Shown here piece by piece: positions 21,046 to 33,999 of a DNA stretch of 64,000 bases (positions are counted from its first letter, which is position 1; each line of letters begins with the position of its first letter). Where the stretch lies: assembly GCA_003952965.2 (NCBI GenBank), contig CM025852.1, positions 5,395,462-5,459,461 of the forward strand. The letters run 5' to 3'. Position numbers and translations under genes: made by a program. Origin of the DNA: Morella rubra (Eukaryota; Streptophyta; Magnoliopsida; Fagales; Myricaceae). Under the pieces are notes generated by a model, which saw nothing but the letters and a program-made list of their open reading frames with translations, was not told where the DNA came from and did not search any database.

Positions 21046-22735
21046 CCCTGTAATGTTTCACCATTGATTAGTTTCCTGCCGATGCTGGATTTCTTAGTAA
21101 CCTATTTAAGCTTTGGTCCTTTAAAATTGTACCTTTTGTATTTTGTTCTAAGTTGTGTCCAACCATGGTTAGGTCAAACATTTGGAATGATATGTGGGCA
21201 TGGGCAACAGGAAAACACTGAGTAGGACAGTCAGATTGAAAAGCTGTTAACTCAAATCAAAACTATGTTCATCAATTCCTTTGAAGTCACTTTTTTTCAC
21301 TCCTCCGATGGATAAGAAGATATTGATATGTTGAGCATTTCGCTAAGACCAGTTTGGATCTTTTTTTATAGGTGTGTATTCTTTAACCACTGCGAATAGG
21401 AATTCCTCAATATCTAGTACTTACAATCCCAACTTTTTTTTTTTTCTCAACAGCTCATGTACTCTCCAGTCTCCAATACGGACAAGGGGTAAATAAATCC
21501 GAATTATTTCAATAATAATAAAGTCAATTTGTTATAATTTAGTTTGACTTTTTGTTTAACGCTTATACTACTTTTCTTTTTATGTGATAAAAATATTTTG
21601 CACCCTCTAATTTTGGGTTTTTAATACTTTGCATTCATATTTATTATTTTTATTATAATGCATTCACCGACTATTAATTTTTAAATACTTTACACTCTCT
21701 TCAAATTTTTGGGGAAAATTTTTAGTTAATTTGAAAATAATTTTTTTATGTGCAAAATGACAATTTTCTTTATATATTTTTTTGACAGTGAACACTTTAT
21801 GAGAGTAAAATTGTAATTAAAAATAAAAAAAAAATAAATTTCTATCCAAAATGATGAAATTGTTTTAACATTAATTTGTAGGTGTAATGTAAAAAAAAAA
21901 AATAGAGATTTGAGTGTAAAATGTCAAATTCTCATAATTAAAGGTGCAAAAGTACGTTTAGTCAGGTCGCCATCATACAACGAGATTTGAAAATATAGAC
22001 TTATATTATCTGAAATGTATGTCGAAGATTACTTTGATACTTTAACCAGATTTCAAACTCTTAACGTGCATGACTCGAAATGGTTATAAATATTCTATTT
22101 ACTAATTAAACTCTCTTGACGGAGTAATTTCTTCTAAAAGTGAAGATTGAGTGGTTTGCATAAATGAATTAGTCATTTACATAAAGGACCAAGAGGCAGC
22201 TATAGACAAAACTAAAAAATAAAAAATCCAAAAGGTAAAACATTTTGGAATAGTTGAAAATTTTCCAACAAAATCAGACAAATGGTTTATGCTGGTTTAT
22301 TAATCAAACGACATATCTTCCTCGAACACAAAAAAGAAAAGAAAAACAACTAATAAAAGGAGATTTCTTGGTCTTTTGACTCTTTTCTGTCCAAAAGGAA
22401 ATAAATCCGATAACTTAGGAGAAGATTGCTACAGTTTCTCAAAATTTTGCAGAAAGAAATCAACTCCTGGAGTTCCTCATAAACCTTTCAATGGACAGGG
22501 GTCTCTGGTTGGTTGAGTTGAGAATAAGAGTCATGAAGTCTGCACCAAAACCATGCACATGAAACCGTCTATTCTACGAATACTTCATTTTGGACAAACT
22601 TGATTCGAAAGACGATGTTACACTCAACAATATAACCCAAATACTACTAGGAGGGCAATGTCTGGTCCAATCTGAAAGCTCATGTAGTCCTTTAAGTGAC
22701 AGGACAAAGAAGAAAGCATGTTTAAAAGCATCCAT
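21046..22735. other. Intergenic region with a probable TIR element
   Basis: No gene seen. About 21575-21965 starts near TATTTTGCACCCTC and ends near the inverted form GGTGCAAAAGTACG, with AT-rich DNA between. It resembles the 'gcaccctcaaact' MITE family found elsewhere here. Exact ends and target duplication were not resolved. Confidence 0.4.
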
Positions 22736-22739
22736 GAAA

Positions 22740-25700
22740 CTATTCTGCAGAACCTTTTGACAAGTTTATAAAGCTCCGAGCAGCATCTAAGCTCAGTTCT
22801 TCACGCACCTGGAAATAATAGGAAATGAAATTTTCAATACCTTTAACAACAAAAAATGGGAAACCAAACAAAAAAAAAAAAAAAAAGATAGAGAATGGGG
22901 TAAATGAATAGCACGTACAAGCTTCTTATGAATTTGTTGAAAGGCCTTGCAAAATCTCTCTGCTGCTGCTGCTCCCACCTATGAAACAAATGAGCACCAA
23001 TAGTCAGATTCCACCAGCCCCCATGTTTCTTTCCAGTGCTTTCCCTTCCCTCTTCGGCCCTTCCCCTGTTTTTTTGCTTCATCTTGTGCTACAATTATTG
23101 CTATCACAATGAATTTCAAATCAATTATTCCTTGGTAGTCTTTATTCCCTTTTTTTTTAATCTAGCTTGCCTATCCTCTCTCGTTGTGAGAGTCTAGTTT
23201 GGTTTAGGTGTAAACAGGGCTTAGTGACTACTATCAGTATCTTAGGCATTCACTGCATATTCGGCCTTTTTTTTGGTAAGAATTTAAGTTACCGAGACAT
23301 ATGCATAAGAAACTAAAAAGCTTAATCAAAGAACAACTTTTCTTCCAGTTCAGCTGCTCGGTTGTAGATTTGACATACAAAGCGACTATAATGATAACTA
23401 TTTACTCTTTCTCGCGCTCTCTCTCTCTCAAACAGGAAACGAACTCCATCCCTTTTCTACCTCTATCTAGACTCACAAATCCAGTATTGGTTGACCATCT
23501 CAAAAATCAAAGGGGAAAAGTCACTTTGTGCTCCCAAACTACCAAAAAAATCTCAACTACCATCTTTGACACATTAAGCTCCAAACTTTCAAAATCAATC
23601 AATCAATTTGCGCCCTGAAATAAAATTTGACGGTCAAAATCATGTCACATAACTCATTTATAACACATCATGATTTTGATGGTTAAATCTTTTTTAGCGG
23701 CGCAAATTGATGACATTTAGTAGTTTTAGGGCTCAATGTGACAAAATTGATAGTTGAAACCCTTGTTTAAGATTGCTTTTGTAGTTTGAGGGTGCAAAGT
23801 GACTTTTTCTCAAAATCAAATATAAGATACTTCATACAATCTTCAGTAAACCTACAACAGAATTAGACGACTAAAAGGGATCTGCTGAACTGCATTTTTT
23901 CTTTTCCCAACCAACATAATGCAATAAATGTTGGACTCAACCATGGAGTTAAACATGGGGAACAATAGCATTCCTAGTAATATCTAGTTTTTTATGTTTC
24001 CTAGAAATAAAATGATCCAGGGGTTATAGTTGAAAGTTTGTAAAAAGCTGTTGGAGTTTGGACAAAGTTGTTGAAGTTGGTGAAAAAGTAATTGTGAAAA
24101 AGTTTTCAAATTTATTTTTGTCAATCCAAACATGGGCATGCTGGTAATTAAAATGCTAGAAGTGATAAGATTAGAAGCTCCAGTGCTTTCCATAACATAA
24201 GTTTTGAACATACCTTCCTCTCGGCGGCCAACTTTAGCTTCCCCCAAAATGCGTCTGTTTGCAAACAACCACATAAGCATGGCAATTTAACTTCTACACA
24301 AGAAGTCAAGATACAAGTAGGAATGCGTCTTAGTCACCTAAAACGATCCATGCTGTCTCCCTCTATTCCAATCAAGTGATATACTCCTTTTTAAAGTGCA
24401 AAATATTCAACAAACATACTGACCAAGAAATAAATAAAAACAAAGAACGGTGGAACTTCTTTCCACTAGGTCAAATGGCTCACATTAAATTTGACTCCAG
24501 ATTGACCCATAAAATTTAGGAACCTAATGTTAAAAAAAGCCAGCTACCTGCAATATATTGCACTAATTCAATTTTGATAAAGTTTACACAATAAAACAGC
24601 AAAATCTATCAACTCACTCGATGAAACATTTCCAAGTTCTCCAGTAAAGTACATACTGCACATACCATAATCAAAACGGCTCAATGGTTCCAAGATGGAA
24701 TCGCAAGGGGTGGTTGCCTATAAACTACTACGATAAATTTAACAAGAAAGTTGATCTTTTTAAGACAATGCGGCTCACTGAAGGTCAAAGATATTTGTCA
24801 ACTTGTTAATTTCAACAAAAAAATGATGCATAAAATGCCTATGGAAGTTTATTGGGGGAAAAGGGAGGCATGTAAAGAATGAAAAAAGATAGAATGCAAG
24901 GGTTAGGGGGTTCAAAATGGAAGAAATTGAAAAGAAAGAGATACAATTGAAAGAGGAGAAAGATGAACTTCCATATCTTGGAATAAAGATATGTCTTTGG
25001 ATGAAGTGAATGAAGCATTCTGCCTCCTTTCAGTGCAGGCTTAGCAAGGAATGTAAGAGAACCAGTGACATTCCCTCTCCTTTCCTCCAATAAACAAACC
25101 CCATTCCAAATGCACGGTACATTGGAAAGAAATGCACCAAAATTATTATATGAAAGGAATTACCATGTAGACTAGTTCCATGATTCTCAACTTCCTGTTT
25201 ATCCCCCTCATCCCATGCATCTTGCCATTCCTTCATCTGCTGTGAAGTCAAAACTGTCAACTGGCATTTTATATATAGGAATACATTGACATATTTTATG
25301 TAGCAGTGCCAATCATACCACCTCATTCTGTGCTGAATTTGAGGTTGATACTCTTGATGCCTCTGATTCCACCTGGATTTACATTAAAATACGTGTCTGA
25401 TGAATGTAAAAGCAACCAAAGAATAAAATTTTTAACAAAAAGTTTGTGCTTGTGTTAAAAGACAATAGAAACCACATTTAGGTATTTCAACTAAATTGTT
25501 TCATGAGAACAGGGTTCAAGCGTTTTAGTCGCATCCAAATTCTGGACCATCAAAAAACTTTCCGCATGGTACAAATTCAAGAGACTTCTCCCTCTGAAGT
25601 ACCAAAATTAGCGATACCTTGTGGAGTGCTCATAATTTAGAATATTTGTTCTCAATATCAATCTTACACAAGAACAATGGAATGTACGGTTTAAAACCGA

Positions 25701-28050
25701 TGAAGTATTTGATGTTCTTGAATAACAACTTAAAAACACTAATCAAAGCAAACAGTTAGGTACAGATGAAGCAGACGACGAGCATTAAAAAGTCGAGCAC
25801 ATGAAGGATCTTTTATTAACTAGTTCTGTTCCAAAGGAAAAGATCTATCTCACATTTCCTATAGTATGACTTATAGGATCTGATCTACAATTTAGCATTA
25901 CACATCTGTCTATTACCTTGGCACATCCATTTAACTTTGCCCACTTGTCTGGCTTCCTTTACCCTTTATGCTCCAACCGTTTTTGGAGCTTAGTAATCAA
26001 TCATACCCATAGCAAGTGTATTAAACACTCATTACTAAGGTCTAAGGACAGCAGTTATTTCCTTTACCCAGGCATAACTTCAATTTTTAAGAGAGGGCAT
26101 TAAGGGTCTGTTTGCAAACAAAAAATTTACACTTTCTAAAATTTTAACACAATAAAAAATTACAATAATCTCTTTCTCCCCATTAAATCATTACTTTTTC
26201 ACAATAAATATTTAAAATCATCTCTCTCTTCACTTTTCACCAAATCCAATACCCTAAAATTTTAACCTCTCCAAATTTTACAAACAAACAGACCCTAAGT
26301 TAAATATAGGCAGAGTGTCTCATTTTGTTAGATGTAAGTCCAATTTTACTGATTGTGGCCAATTTATCAAGAAAATTTGGAAAAGTAAAAGAATAAGCCC
26401 TAGTTCAGTTTCTGGACAATATGATTGAATCCTGATGTCATACTGAATTTGGTACAACAGCATCTAAAATCTGCCTTAATGCCATTGACCTTCCATCATA
26501 CGAAATCCCAATTCAACTCTCATAGGTAGCATTCTGACTATAAAAGCCTTCTCACAAATCACATCCTAGCATTAATTAGTACCTTTTTGACCAAGAATTT
26601 CAGTCCTCAAGCCTACCAAACCCCAATGTTTCCTTTTCCTTCTCTAGAGCTCAGTCTCTAAAGCGAAATTGCAATACAAACTTGGCCAATGCCTATGGGG
26701 CCAACTAAGCAATTCAAGATTATGTTGCTCAAACACATGGAAGGACCTTTACCATTTCCCCTAACAATTGGACAGGAAGGTGAACGAAAATAAAATCCAC
26801 AAAGATACCTTTATGAGAGGTACTTCAGAAGTTGTCAACCACCCAACACCAAGCAGAATCCAAAAGGTATCCCCAAAGACTCTTAAAACTCCCAATGAAT
26901 CATCCATGTGCTGTTTCATTGCACAACAAAGCATAGCTTAAGATATCCCAATTAATTGTTATGGCTGGTAATCTAAAAGAACCTACAACCACATGTTTGC
27001 TGAGAGGCTGAAATCTTGTCCCGTAAGTTTTGAATGGCAAACCAGGACAGGAAAATAAAAATAAGAACAACAATTTAAAGTATAGAGTCATTGATCGTTT
27101 AATTGGGGCCATAAAGGAAGGCACAGAATGGAGATAGATAATAACAGAGTTGTGTTCAGGCTCTAGTTGAAAAATATGAACAGTAAAGATAATCGCCTAC
27201 ATTCCTGTGCTTAATCATGTAATAGACTGAGAGTGTGACCCAGTTTTGCCTCATTCGCCTGTTGGTAATATTCTTTCCTTCATAAAGGTAGCAAGATAAA
27301 ATACATGTGCCATTCTTATTGCAATTATCATATGACATACCATTTTACGTGTGCATCATCAATTCCTAAAATTTCAAACAAGAAAATTGATGCAGACATA
27401 TTTTTTTACCGAACCCCGTTTTCAGATATTGGTAATTTGTCAGATATTGCATCTGAATTAACGAATCCTAGTCCATTCGATTCTGTACACATCCTTGGTC
27501 TCGAACATGCTAGTTATATATCATCTGTAAGTCATGACCCCTAATTTCAGTTTTCCCATTGATAATAGCCCACTTACTTCTTCAATTCCCCTCATAAAAA
27601 GGGCTTCTGTTTACTCCATTACCTATTAGTCTTGTCATTCAATCATTACACGTTCAGACACCAAGTAGTACAAATACCACATTGGATCACCTTTGTGCTA
27701 CTATTATACACATTCAGTAAGGAGACTTCTGGGGACAAATATGGAGTTTATTGTTCTGAACAACAATACAGACTTTAACCACGGCAGCCCGTAAGGACGC
27801 CAATCACAGCCCCAAAGGCGGGAACTTTCACCAACTAAAGAGAGACCATTTGGATCCGGCCTACGGTCACCCAAAACAACGAGAGAACCATCTGGGTCCA
27901 ACCTAAAGCACTTGTCTTGAATAGACGCGATTATCTATCCCGAAATTCCAAATTAAGAGACATGGAAAATGGAGGAAGAGTTACATGGTAATCGCGAGAT
28001 CGGACGACCGGGAAAAGATCAAGAAGACGTCGAAATTCAGCTTCATCCAT
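22740..28050 (-). CDS. Six-exon gene for a 119-aa plant protein of unknown function
   Basis: Reconstructed from splice sites and frame continuity. Exons on the minus strand are 28050-27985, 25372-25322, 25236-25164 (or from 25239), 24254-24214, 22978-22919 and 22808-22740. All introns are GT/AG, phases agree, and total coding length is 360 nt. The protein begins MDEAEFRRLLDLFPVVRSRD, passes through KEWQDAWDEGDKQEVENHG, DAFWGKLKLAAERK and AAERFCKAFQQIHKKL, and ends VREELSLDAARSFINLSKGS-AE. It is highly charged and helical-looking, with no signal or membrane segment. Its conserved look suggests a genuine single-domain plant protein, but I cannot name the family. Intron 1 is 2.6 kb and holds a Tourist-like MITE; the intron between exons 4 and 5 holds a 300-bp MITE. 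Exon 3 has a tandem CAGCAG acceptor. Confidence 0.8.
23512..23811. mobile_element. MITE with 9-bp target duplication (Mutator-like)
   Basis: A 300-bp element flanked by perfect AAAATCAAA at 23503-23511 and 23812-23820. Termini are inverted: GGGGAAAAGTCACTTTGTGC at the left and the complement of GAGAAAAAGTCACTTTGCAC at the right. A 9-bp duplication is the mark of Mutator-type transposases. It sits in an intron of the 119-aa protein gene. Confidence 0.85.
26104..26295. mobile_element. Tourist-like MITE (PIF/Harbinger type)
   Basis: A 192-bp element starting GGGTCTGTTTG and ending CAAACAGACCC, flanked on both sides by TAA (26101-26103 and 26296-26298). The 3-bp TAA duplication with a GGG...TGTTTG terminus is typical of Tourist MITEs moved by PIF/Harbinger transposases. 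It lies in intron 1 of the 119-aa protein gene. Confidence 0.85.
27704..27925 (-). other. GC-richer open stretch inside intron 1
   Basis: An open frame reads LDPDGSLVVLGDRRPDPNGL then SLVGESSRLWGCDWRPYGL. It is richer in GC and in Gly/Asp/Pro than its surroundings and contains near-repeated DPDG/DPNG motifs. It lies 60 bp downstream of exon 1 of the 119-aa gene on the same strand. It may be a captured exon, an alternative exon or chance. Family not recognised. Confidence 0.25.
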
Positions 28051-28689
28051 GCCTCCAGCTGCTGCTACTGCTGCTCTCGCTTTTCTTCCAGATTAAACTG
28101 CAGACCCAACTTCCTTCGGACTTTTCTGCTTTCTTGATTACCAATTTTCCTTTTTTCTTGTACTTCCTTTCTCATTTTTGTATATCTTTTTGATATTTTT
28201 TTTATGACGTACTTATGTTAGGGGTAATTTTGTTTACATATTTTGTTAGTTGCATACATGAATAATTAAGTCTTTTTTAGTTGAAAATAATCAATATAAT
28301 TATTGAAGCTTTTTTTTGTAAGACGAGTTTTTTTTTCCTTTTTAGCGTTTTTGTAAGATGAATTAATTGCAATTAAATGACACTTTATAAGGGCAGTTTT
28401 TTTTTATATTTTTTAAGTTTAGAAGTTTCAAAAAATATTAAAGTGTGGAGATGTAATGGAGTTTAGTTATTGACATTGGTTTTCAATGATAGTGAAGCTT
28501 TGTAGCATGGATAAGTTCTTCTAAAAACTTTGTAGTTGATCTTGATTCTTGATCGAGACATGTAAGGCTGTGCATGGGCAGTATGATTATGCCCTCCACC
28601 GGCGCCAACACCGTCCATGTCGGTGTCGTCGAAAACAGGTTCCATTTTCACCAGTTACCATTGGCCAACAACATCAATTTTAGCGGTAA

Positions 28690-29590
28690 TCAGCTATTCA
28701 TGAAAGAGAGAAGCGAGAGGGAAGAGAGAGAAAGAGAGATGAGAGAGAGAAAGACTGTGTAAAGAATGTGAGAGAAATGTGAGGAGGAGAGATAGAGGTG
28801 CGGAAGAGAGAGAGGGAGAGAGATAGAGAGTGAAAGGGGAGAGAGAGGGAGAGATGGAAGAGAACAAGAGGGAGAGAGGGATGGGAAGATAGAAAACTAC
28901 CTAAATAATTATGGTAAAAATTTAAAATTACCTAAATGGTTTAAAAATCTTCCTAGAATCTTAGTGCTCAACTTCCTCATCTTTCCAAAATACATTATAA
29001 TCAATTACAAAATAAAATGCCTTAATGATTTTCAAATATATTATGTTCAATTATAATGTTTCATAATATCAATTACAAAATAAAAACTCATTAAGTTAGA
29101 CGAAATAAAACATACACTAATGGGTTTCCAAATACATCAATTAGTAAATAAAAAGCCTGATAGATTTCTAAATACATTATGATCAATTATAAAATAATAC
29201 ACTCATTAAATGATGAGTTGATATATTCAAAGAAAATATCAACATTCTTTTTTTTTGGGTAAACAAAACCATCAATATTCATTAGTGAGTGTTTTAAAAT
29301 TATCCTTCAAAGGTGATGATATTTCAAAAATTTGATTTTGTTGAGTTCTCTTCCATTTGAATTTGAATTTTCCCCTCCTCTCTTTAGATGCAAATTAGAA
29401 TTGTTTGGTGATAGGGAGAAGATTTTAAGGAATCATTTTTTATTTCTATTCCTCTCCCTCTCCTCTTTCTCTCCTCTCTCTCTCTCCCTCTTTCCTCTTC
29501 CTCTCTCTCACCTCTCTCTCTCTCTCTCCCACACCTCTCTTTCTCCCTTTCTCTAGCCCGCATCTGTCTCTTTCTAGCCCGCACCTCTGA
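28690..29590. repeat. GA-rich and CT-rich tracts in inverted arrangement
   Basis: A GAGAGA-rich block (about 28700-28890) and a CTCTCT-rich block (about 29440-29590) face each other. Both carry AGGTGCGG-like sequence next to the microsatellite, seen near 28795 and, inverted, near 29580. Between them lie degenerate AATACATTATAATCAATTACAAAATAAA-type repeats (AATACATTATAATCAATT units near 28990, 29050 and 29170). Together they suggest a non-coding TIR element. ORFs within are low-complexity artefacts. Confidence 0.45.
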
Positions 29591-29923
29591 AACAATATGG
29601 GCACTTCTAATTTACAAGCCCATAAATACTCAATTCATATTTCGTAGAGTCTCTGATATAACAAATTTATTAACTATTGTTTGTGGGCTTTGATGAACAA
29701 GAAGACAGAATAGATCCACCAACCAACACAAAAGGACCTTTAGGCCTTATGTACTTGCCAACAAAATCTTTTGGGAAAAAAAGAAAAAGGACTTGACCCA
29801 CATATACTTAAGTGCGCTACCACATAAAGTTTTTGGGTAGATGAATGTGATATGCAACAAAGACACAATAAGTTTACTTACGGTTGATTGTAGGCTGGAA
29901 TGGCTCACCGTTATTATAAATCG

Positions 29924-30317
29924 GGGTTAAATACACTTTGCCCCCTTTATCTTTGGGGTTATTTATACTTTGCACCCCGATGTATTATTTTTGACACATT
30001 GACTCCTTAACTTACACATTTTTTAATTGGACCCCGTACCCAAATTGTCCGTCAATTTAAACAGTTTCCGTCAAAGCATAGGGTGAAATTTGTAAATACC
30101 CCTAAAGATAAGGGGGCAATGTGTAAATACCCCCAAAGATAAAAGGGCGTAATGTATAAAAATTTTGATGGAATTTGTCTAAATTGACGAGCAATTTCGG
30201 TACGGGGTCTAAATTGAAAAAATGTGTAAGTTAAGGGGTCCAATGTCTCAAAAATAATATATCGAAGTACAAAGTGTAAATGACCCCAAAGATAAGGGGG
30301 CAAAGTGTATTTAACCC
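29924..30317. mobile_element. Long-TIR MITE
   Basis: A 394-bp element with inverted ends starting GGGTTAAATACACTTTG. The match continues through CCCCCTTTATCTTTGGGG into the interior. Flanks TATAAATCG and TAAAATCG look like an imperfect 9-bp target duplication, suggesting a Mutator-like MITE. No coding. Confidence 0.75.
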
Positions 30318-30506
30318 TAAAATCGTGATTGAAACTCTATATTAACTACTAAAAACATTTAATGTATTATAAACCAATAGAGGAAAAAAAACACAAATTC
30401 CATTTCAAGAAAGAATATGAAATATTTTGAGATTGAAAACTTAATTTTGATTTTATTACACCAACCCTAGTGTTAGTCATTTGAGTATTTGTGTAATTCT
30501 ATGCCA

Positions 30507-30577
30507 AACTAAGTCCAAATTATATTGTAATTCCTTATTAAATTAAGTCCAAATTATATTGTAATTCCTTATTAAAT
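30507..30577. repeat. 34-bp tandem duplication
   Basis: AAGTCCAAATTATATTGTAA followed by TTCCTTATTAAAT occurs twice head to tail. It is AT-rich with no coding. Confidence 0.8.
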
Positions 30578-30689
30578 AAGTTTGGTCTAAGTACTAAAGA
30601 GAAAAATGGGTTTCTCATGAGATTGTTCAAGAGAATAAGGATTCTCAAACAGTTTGCTAAAGAAAATGGTTCTACAAGCAAGTCGTCTA

Positions 30690-33600
30690 TGCCATGCTCG
30701 AGCAAATTCTGTGTAAACATCATAGGGAGCTATCGTTCACCTAAGGCTCGAGCGAACACTGCTGAGATTTCACAAATTAGTCTTGTTGGCCTGACGCTCG
30801 CCTCCTGGCTCGAGTGAAGCCTTCACAAAAAAGCTCGCCTTAACACTCAAGTGAGGAACGACTAGTCCAACTAGTCTCATAAAGACTTTCGAAGACCAAC
30901 TCAAATCCTCAATTTCGAGATTCTTGCCATCATCTGATCACTAGTACGAGGAAATTTTTTTTTATCAAGTTTGGATTAAGAAGTCGATGACAAAACCCCG
31001 TTTCCTTGACTTTCACATCCCTTTATCAATTTCTACAGAGCAAGCTGAATTTAGCATTAACCAATTTCAATTGTGCCGTTTCTATTCAACAAGATCTACA
31101 CTAGCAGTTGAGTTCTATTCAACTCCTGCAAGCAAGGGTGAAGCCACATGTAGCTTTTGGGGCTAAAACATAATATTATAATTTTTAGAAGGAGAAAATG
31201 TCAATAATAATAATAATAATAACAAAAAATAAGGTTTTAATTTTTTTTTTTGGGGCTTCGCCCTTGGCTGTCAATTAGAGGCAAAGCCACAAAATTCCTG
31301 CTACTTTCTAGCGTGTCATTGACGGTTAAGATTGTACCAAGCAACAAGTGTGAACAAATAGCTTGTGGCCAGACTAATGCGGTAAGTTTGGTATATAGTT
31401 TAGAGTGTAGATTGTAAGAAAATTTGGTTCCTAAGGTGCAAAACATAACTCTAAAGAGAAAGACGATAAGGAGGTTTTCTTTCTTTTGGGCAAAGAAAAA
31501 ATGTTCATTGTTTTGTGAAGATTAAGGTAAATTGAGTTTTATTAGATTTTGTAGTAGTGAAAATTTTGAATAACATAGCTAGATGATTTGAGTAAAATAA
31601 CTGTTTCTATCTTTGTTCTAATAACAAGACATGTAGTCAATTTGATTCTCAATTCAGGGAATTAGAAATTAAATTGAAAGACTATTTTCCTAACTTTTAG
31701 TTCTTTTTTTAGAAAGGGAAAAAAAGACACAGAATGAGTCTTCTTAATTATGTCAAACCAATCGATAAAAACAAAAACACCTATGGTAGCCTTCCACATG
31801 AGTCAACACCCAAAAAAAAAATCAATCGATGAGAAAGAAAATAGTTTTTCTTTGACCCCAAGAGAAAATAGTGCTTACCTCTGAATAATTTAAAAGTGCA
31901 TCAACAACATTGATATTTTATCCGTTGAAGGCCATCAAATCGGCTCTAGGGTTACCTACGAGCACATGAATTTGTGATGAAGAGGGGTGTTCCCGTCGAC
32001 ATCCTTTTCATTAAAAAGATTGCTCAGAGAAGATTTTTTAGGATGATTCCCACAATATCCTTGCCTGATGGCCCCCCAATATGACTGATGCATTGCGGCC
32101 TCTGTTGTCAACTAGTTCGCAACATCAGGACACTTAATATAATCACTTTTAATGTTACTATTAGATGAGCTGCAATATGAAGAAGTCTTTCATATATGGT
32201 CTATCAAATTTCAACAAAAACGATAATATGCAGCTATGTGAAGCAGAGTCCAACCTTTATGGTATGTTGTTATACTTGAGCCTTTTTTCTAACAAGTTCT
32301 CATGACAAAGACATGTTCAATTGATGAATGGCTAATTGATCTAACTCAAATTATCAAATCAGTTGGTGTTACTAAAGATTGGTTCATATCCAAGCTTGTT
32401 AAATGCAGTGTCTTTGTCATAACTTTTAATAAGATCATAACATAGTCTAATCTTGAGCAAATTCTGTGAACATATAGGGAGCTATTCAGCGCCAGGCCGA
32501 GCAGCGCACTGCTGAGATTTCACAAATTAGTCTTGTTGGTGACGCTCTGCCTCCTGGGCTCGAGTTCATTGAAGCTCTGTCACATAAAATTGTGTTTTCA
32601 GCTCGTTCCTTCGAAAACATAACACTGCAGGTAGGATCCATGGAACGACTAGTCCAACTAGTCTCATAAAGACTTTCGAAGACCAACTCAAATCCTCAAT
32701 TTCGAGATTCTTGCCATCATGAATGATCACTAGCGATTTATTTTTTTTTATCAAGTTTGGATTAAGAATTGACAAAAAACCGTTTCCTTGACTTTCACAT
32801 CCCTTTATCAATTTCTACAGAGCAAGCTGAATTTAGCATTAACTAACAATTTCGCCGTTGGTCAATCTATACCAGCAGTTGAGTTTTGACTCCTGCAGCA
32901 AGGGTGAAGCCACATGTAGCTTTTGGGGCTAAAAACAACAATATAATTTTTTATTAGAAAATTAATAAAAAAATAAAGAAAGAATAATTTTAATTTAAAT
33001 ACTAATTTTCCTTTTTTTGGGGCTTCGTACTTTTGGCTTAGAAAGAGATTAAAAAAAAGGCAAGAATGACAAAATTCTTCTGTCAAACCAATCGTGTCAA
33101 AATTGACTATGGATACGTAGCCTTCCACATGAGTCAACACCCAAAAAAAAAATCAATCGATGAGAAAGAAAATAGTTTTTCTTTGACCCCAACAAGTGTG
33201 AACAAATAGCTTACCTCCAGCATCAACAACATTGGATATTTATATCCGTTGAGTCAGGTAGAAATCGGCTCTAGGGTTAAACCTACGAGCATGGGAATTA
33301 TTAAAGAGAAACTTAGATAAGGAGTGATGAAGAGGGGTGTTCCTTTTGGGCGGCGAAAAAATTTTCATTGTTTTGTGAATTGATTAAGGTAAGAAGACTT
33401 TATTTTTTAGGATGATTCCTAACAAAATCCTTTGCCTGATGCATTTTGAATATGTTTGACGAGCATTGAATGCATTGCGGCCTTTTGTTGTCAACTAGAA
33501 TTGGCAACAGTCAGGATAACTTAATATGATCACTTTTAATGTCATACTATTATCCTGATGAGCTGCAACAATGAAGAGCTGTTCTACCCTTTGCGTCTTT

Positions 33601-33735
33601 CATATATGCTATTTGTCTATCAAATTTCAACAACTGTTTTGCTGGATTAAAAATATTAAATTTTGCAATTATATGATTTGTCCAACCAATTTTATGGTAT
33701 GTTGTTAGACTTCAAAAAACAAGACAAAAAAAGAA
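30690..33735. repeat. Two scrambled copies of the ankyrin-gene 3' region and a linked repeat
   Basis: The stretch 30690-31060 recurs at about 32455-32890, and 31680-32400 resembles both about 33050-33720 and 33740-34440. The copies are not simple duplicates. The one at 32455-33720 interleaves short pieces of two different parts of the first copy, for example at 33050-33090 and 33190-33260. Copy one lacks internal pieces present in the third. Such alternation looks more like a consensus built from misaligned haplotypes or repeat copies than like natural duplication. A CTCGAG-containing motif recurs around 30690-30840. No intact frame remains. Confidence 0.65.
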
Positions 33736-33999
33736 AGAATGAAAGACTATTTTCCTAACTTTTAGTTCTTTTTTAGAAAGGGAAAAAAAGACAAGAATGA
33801 GTCTTCTTAATTATGTCAAACCAATCGATAAAAACAAAAACACCTATGGATACGTAGCCTTCCACATGAGTCAACACCCAAAAAAAAAATCAATCGATGA
33901 AAAAGAAAATAGTTTTTCTTTGACCCCAAGAGAAAATAGTGCTTACCTCTGAATAATTTAAAAGTGCATCAACAACATTGATATTTTATCCGTTGAAGG

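Larger units (their letters stand above)
1..24440. repeat. First copy of a 39,560-bp direct repeat
   Basis: These bases recur in the same order and orientation at 39561-64000. Line-by-line spot checks and all translated ORFs agree with a constant offset of 39560, and no substitution or indel was noticed. Only part of the unit is seen twice because the window ends. A natural duplication this clean would have to be extremely recent; a wrapped or duplicated contig explains it more simply. Confidence 0.97.

Noticed and set aside
28463..28762. Overlapping 62-codon ORFs near 28460-28760
   Set aside because: One runs into the GA microsatellite and the other is antisense to it; no conserved motif.
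29332..29584. Ser/Leu-rich and Arg/Glu-rich ORFs
   Set aside because: Direct translations of the CT/GA microsatellite on either strand.
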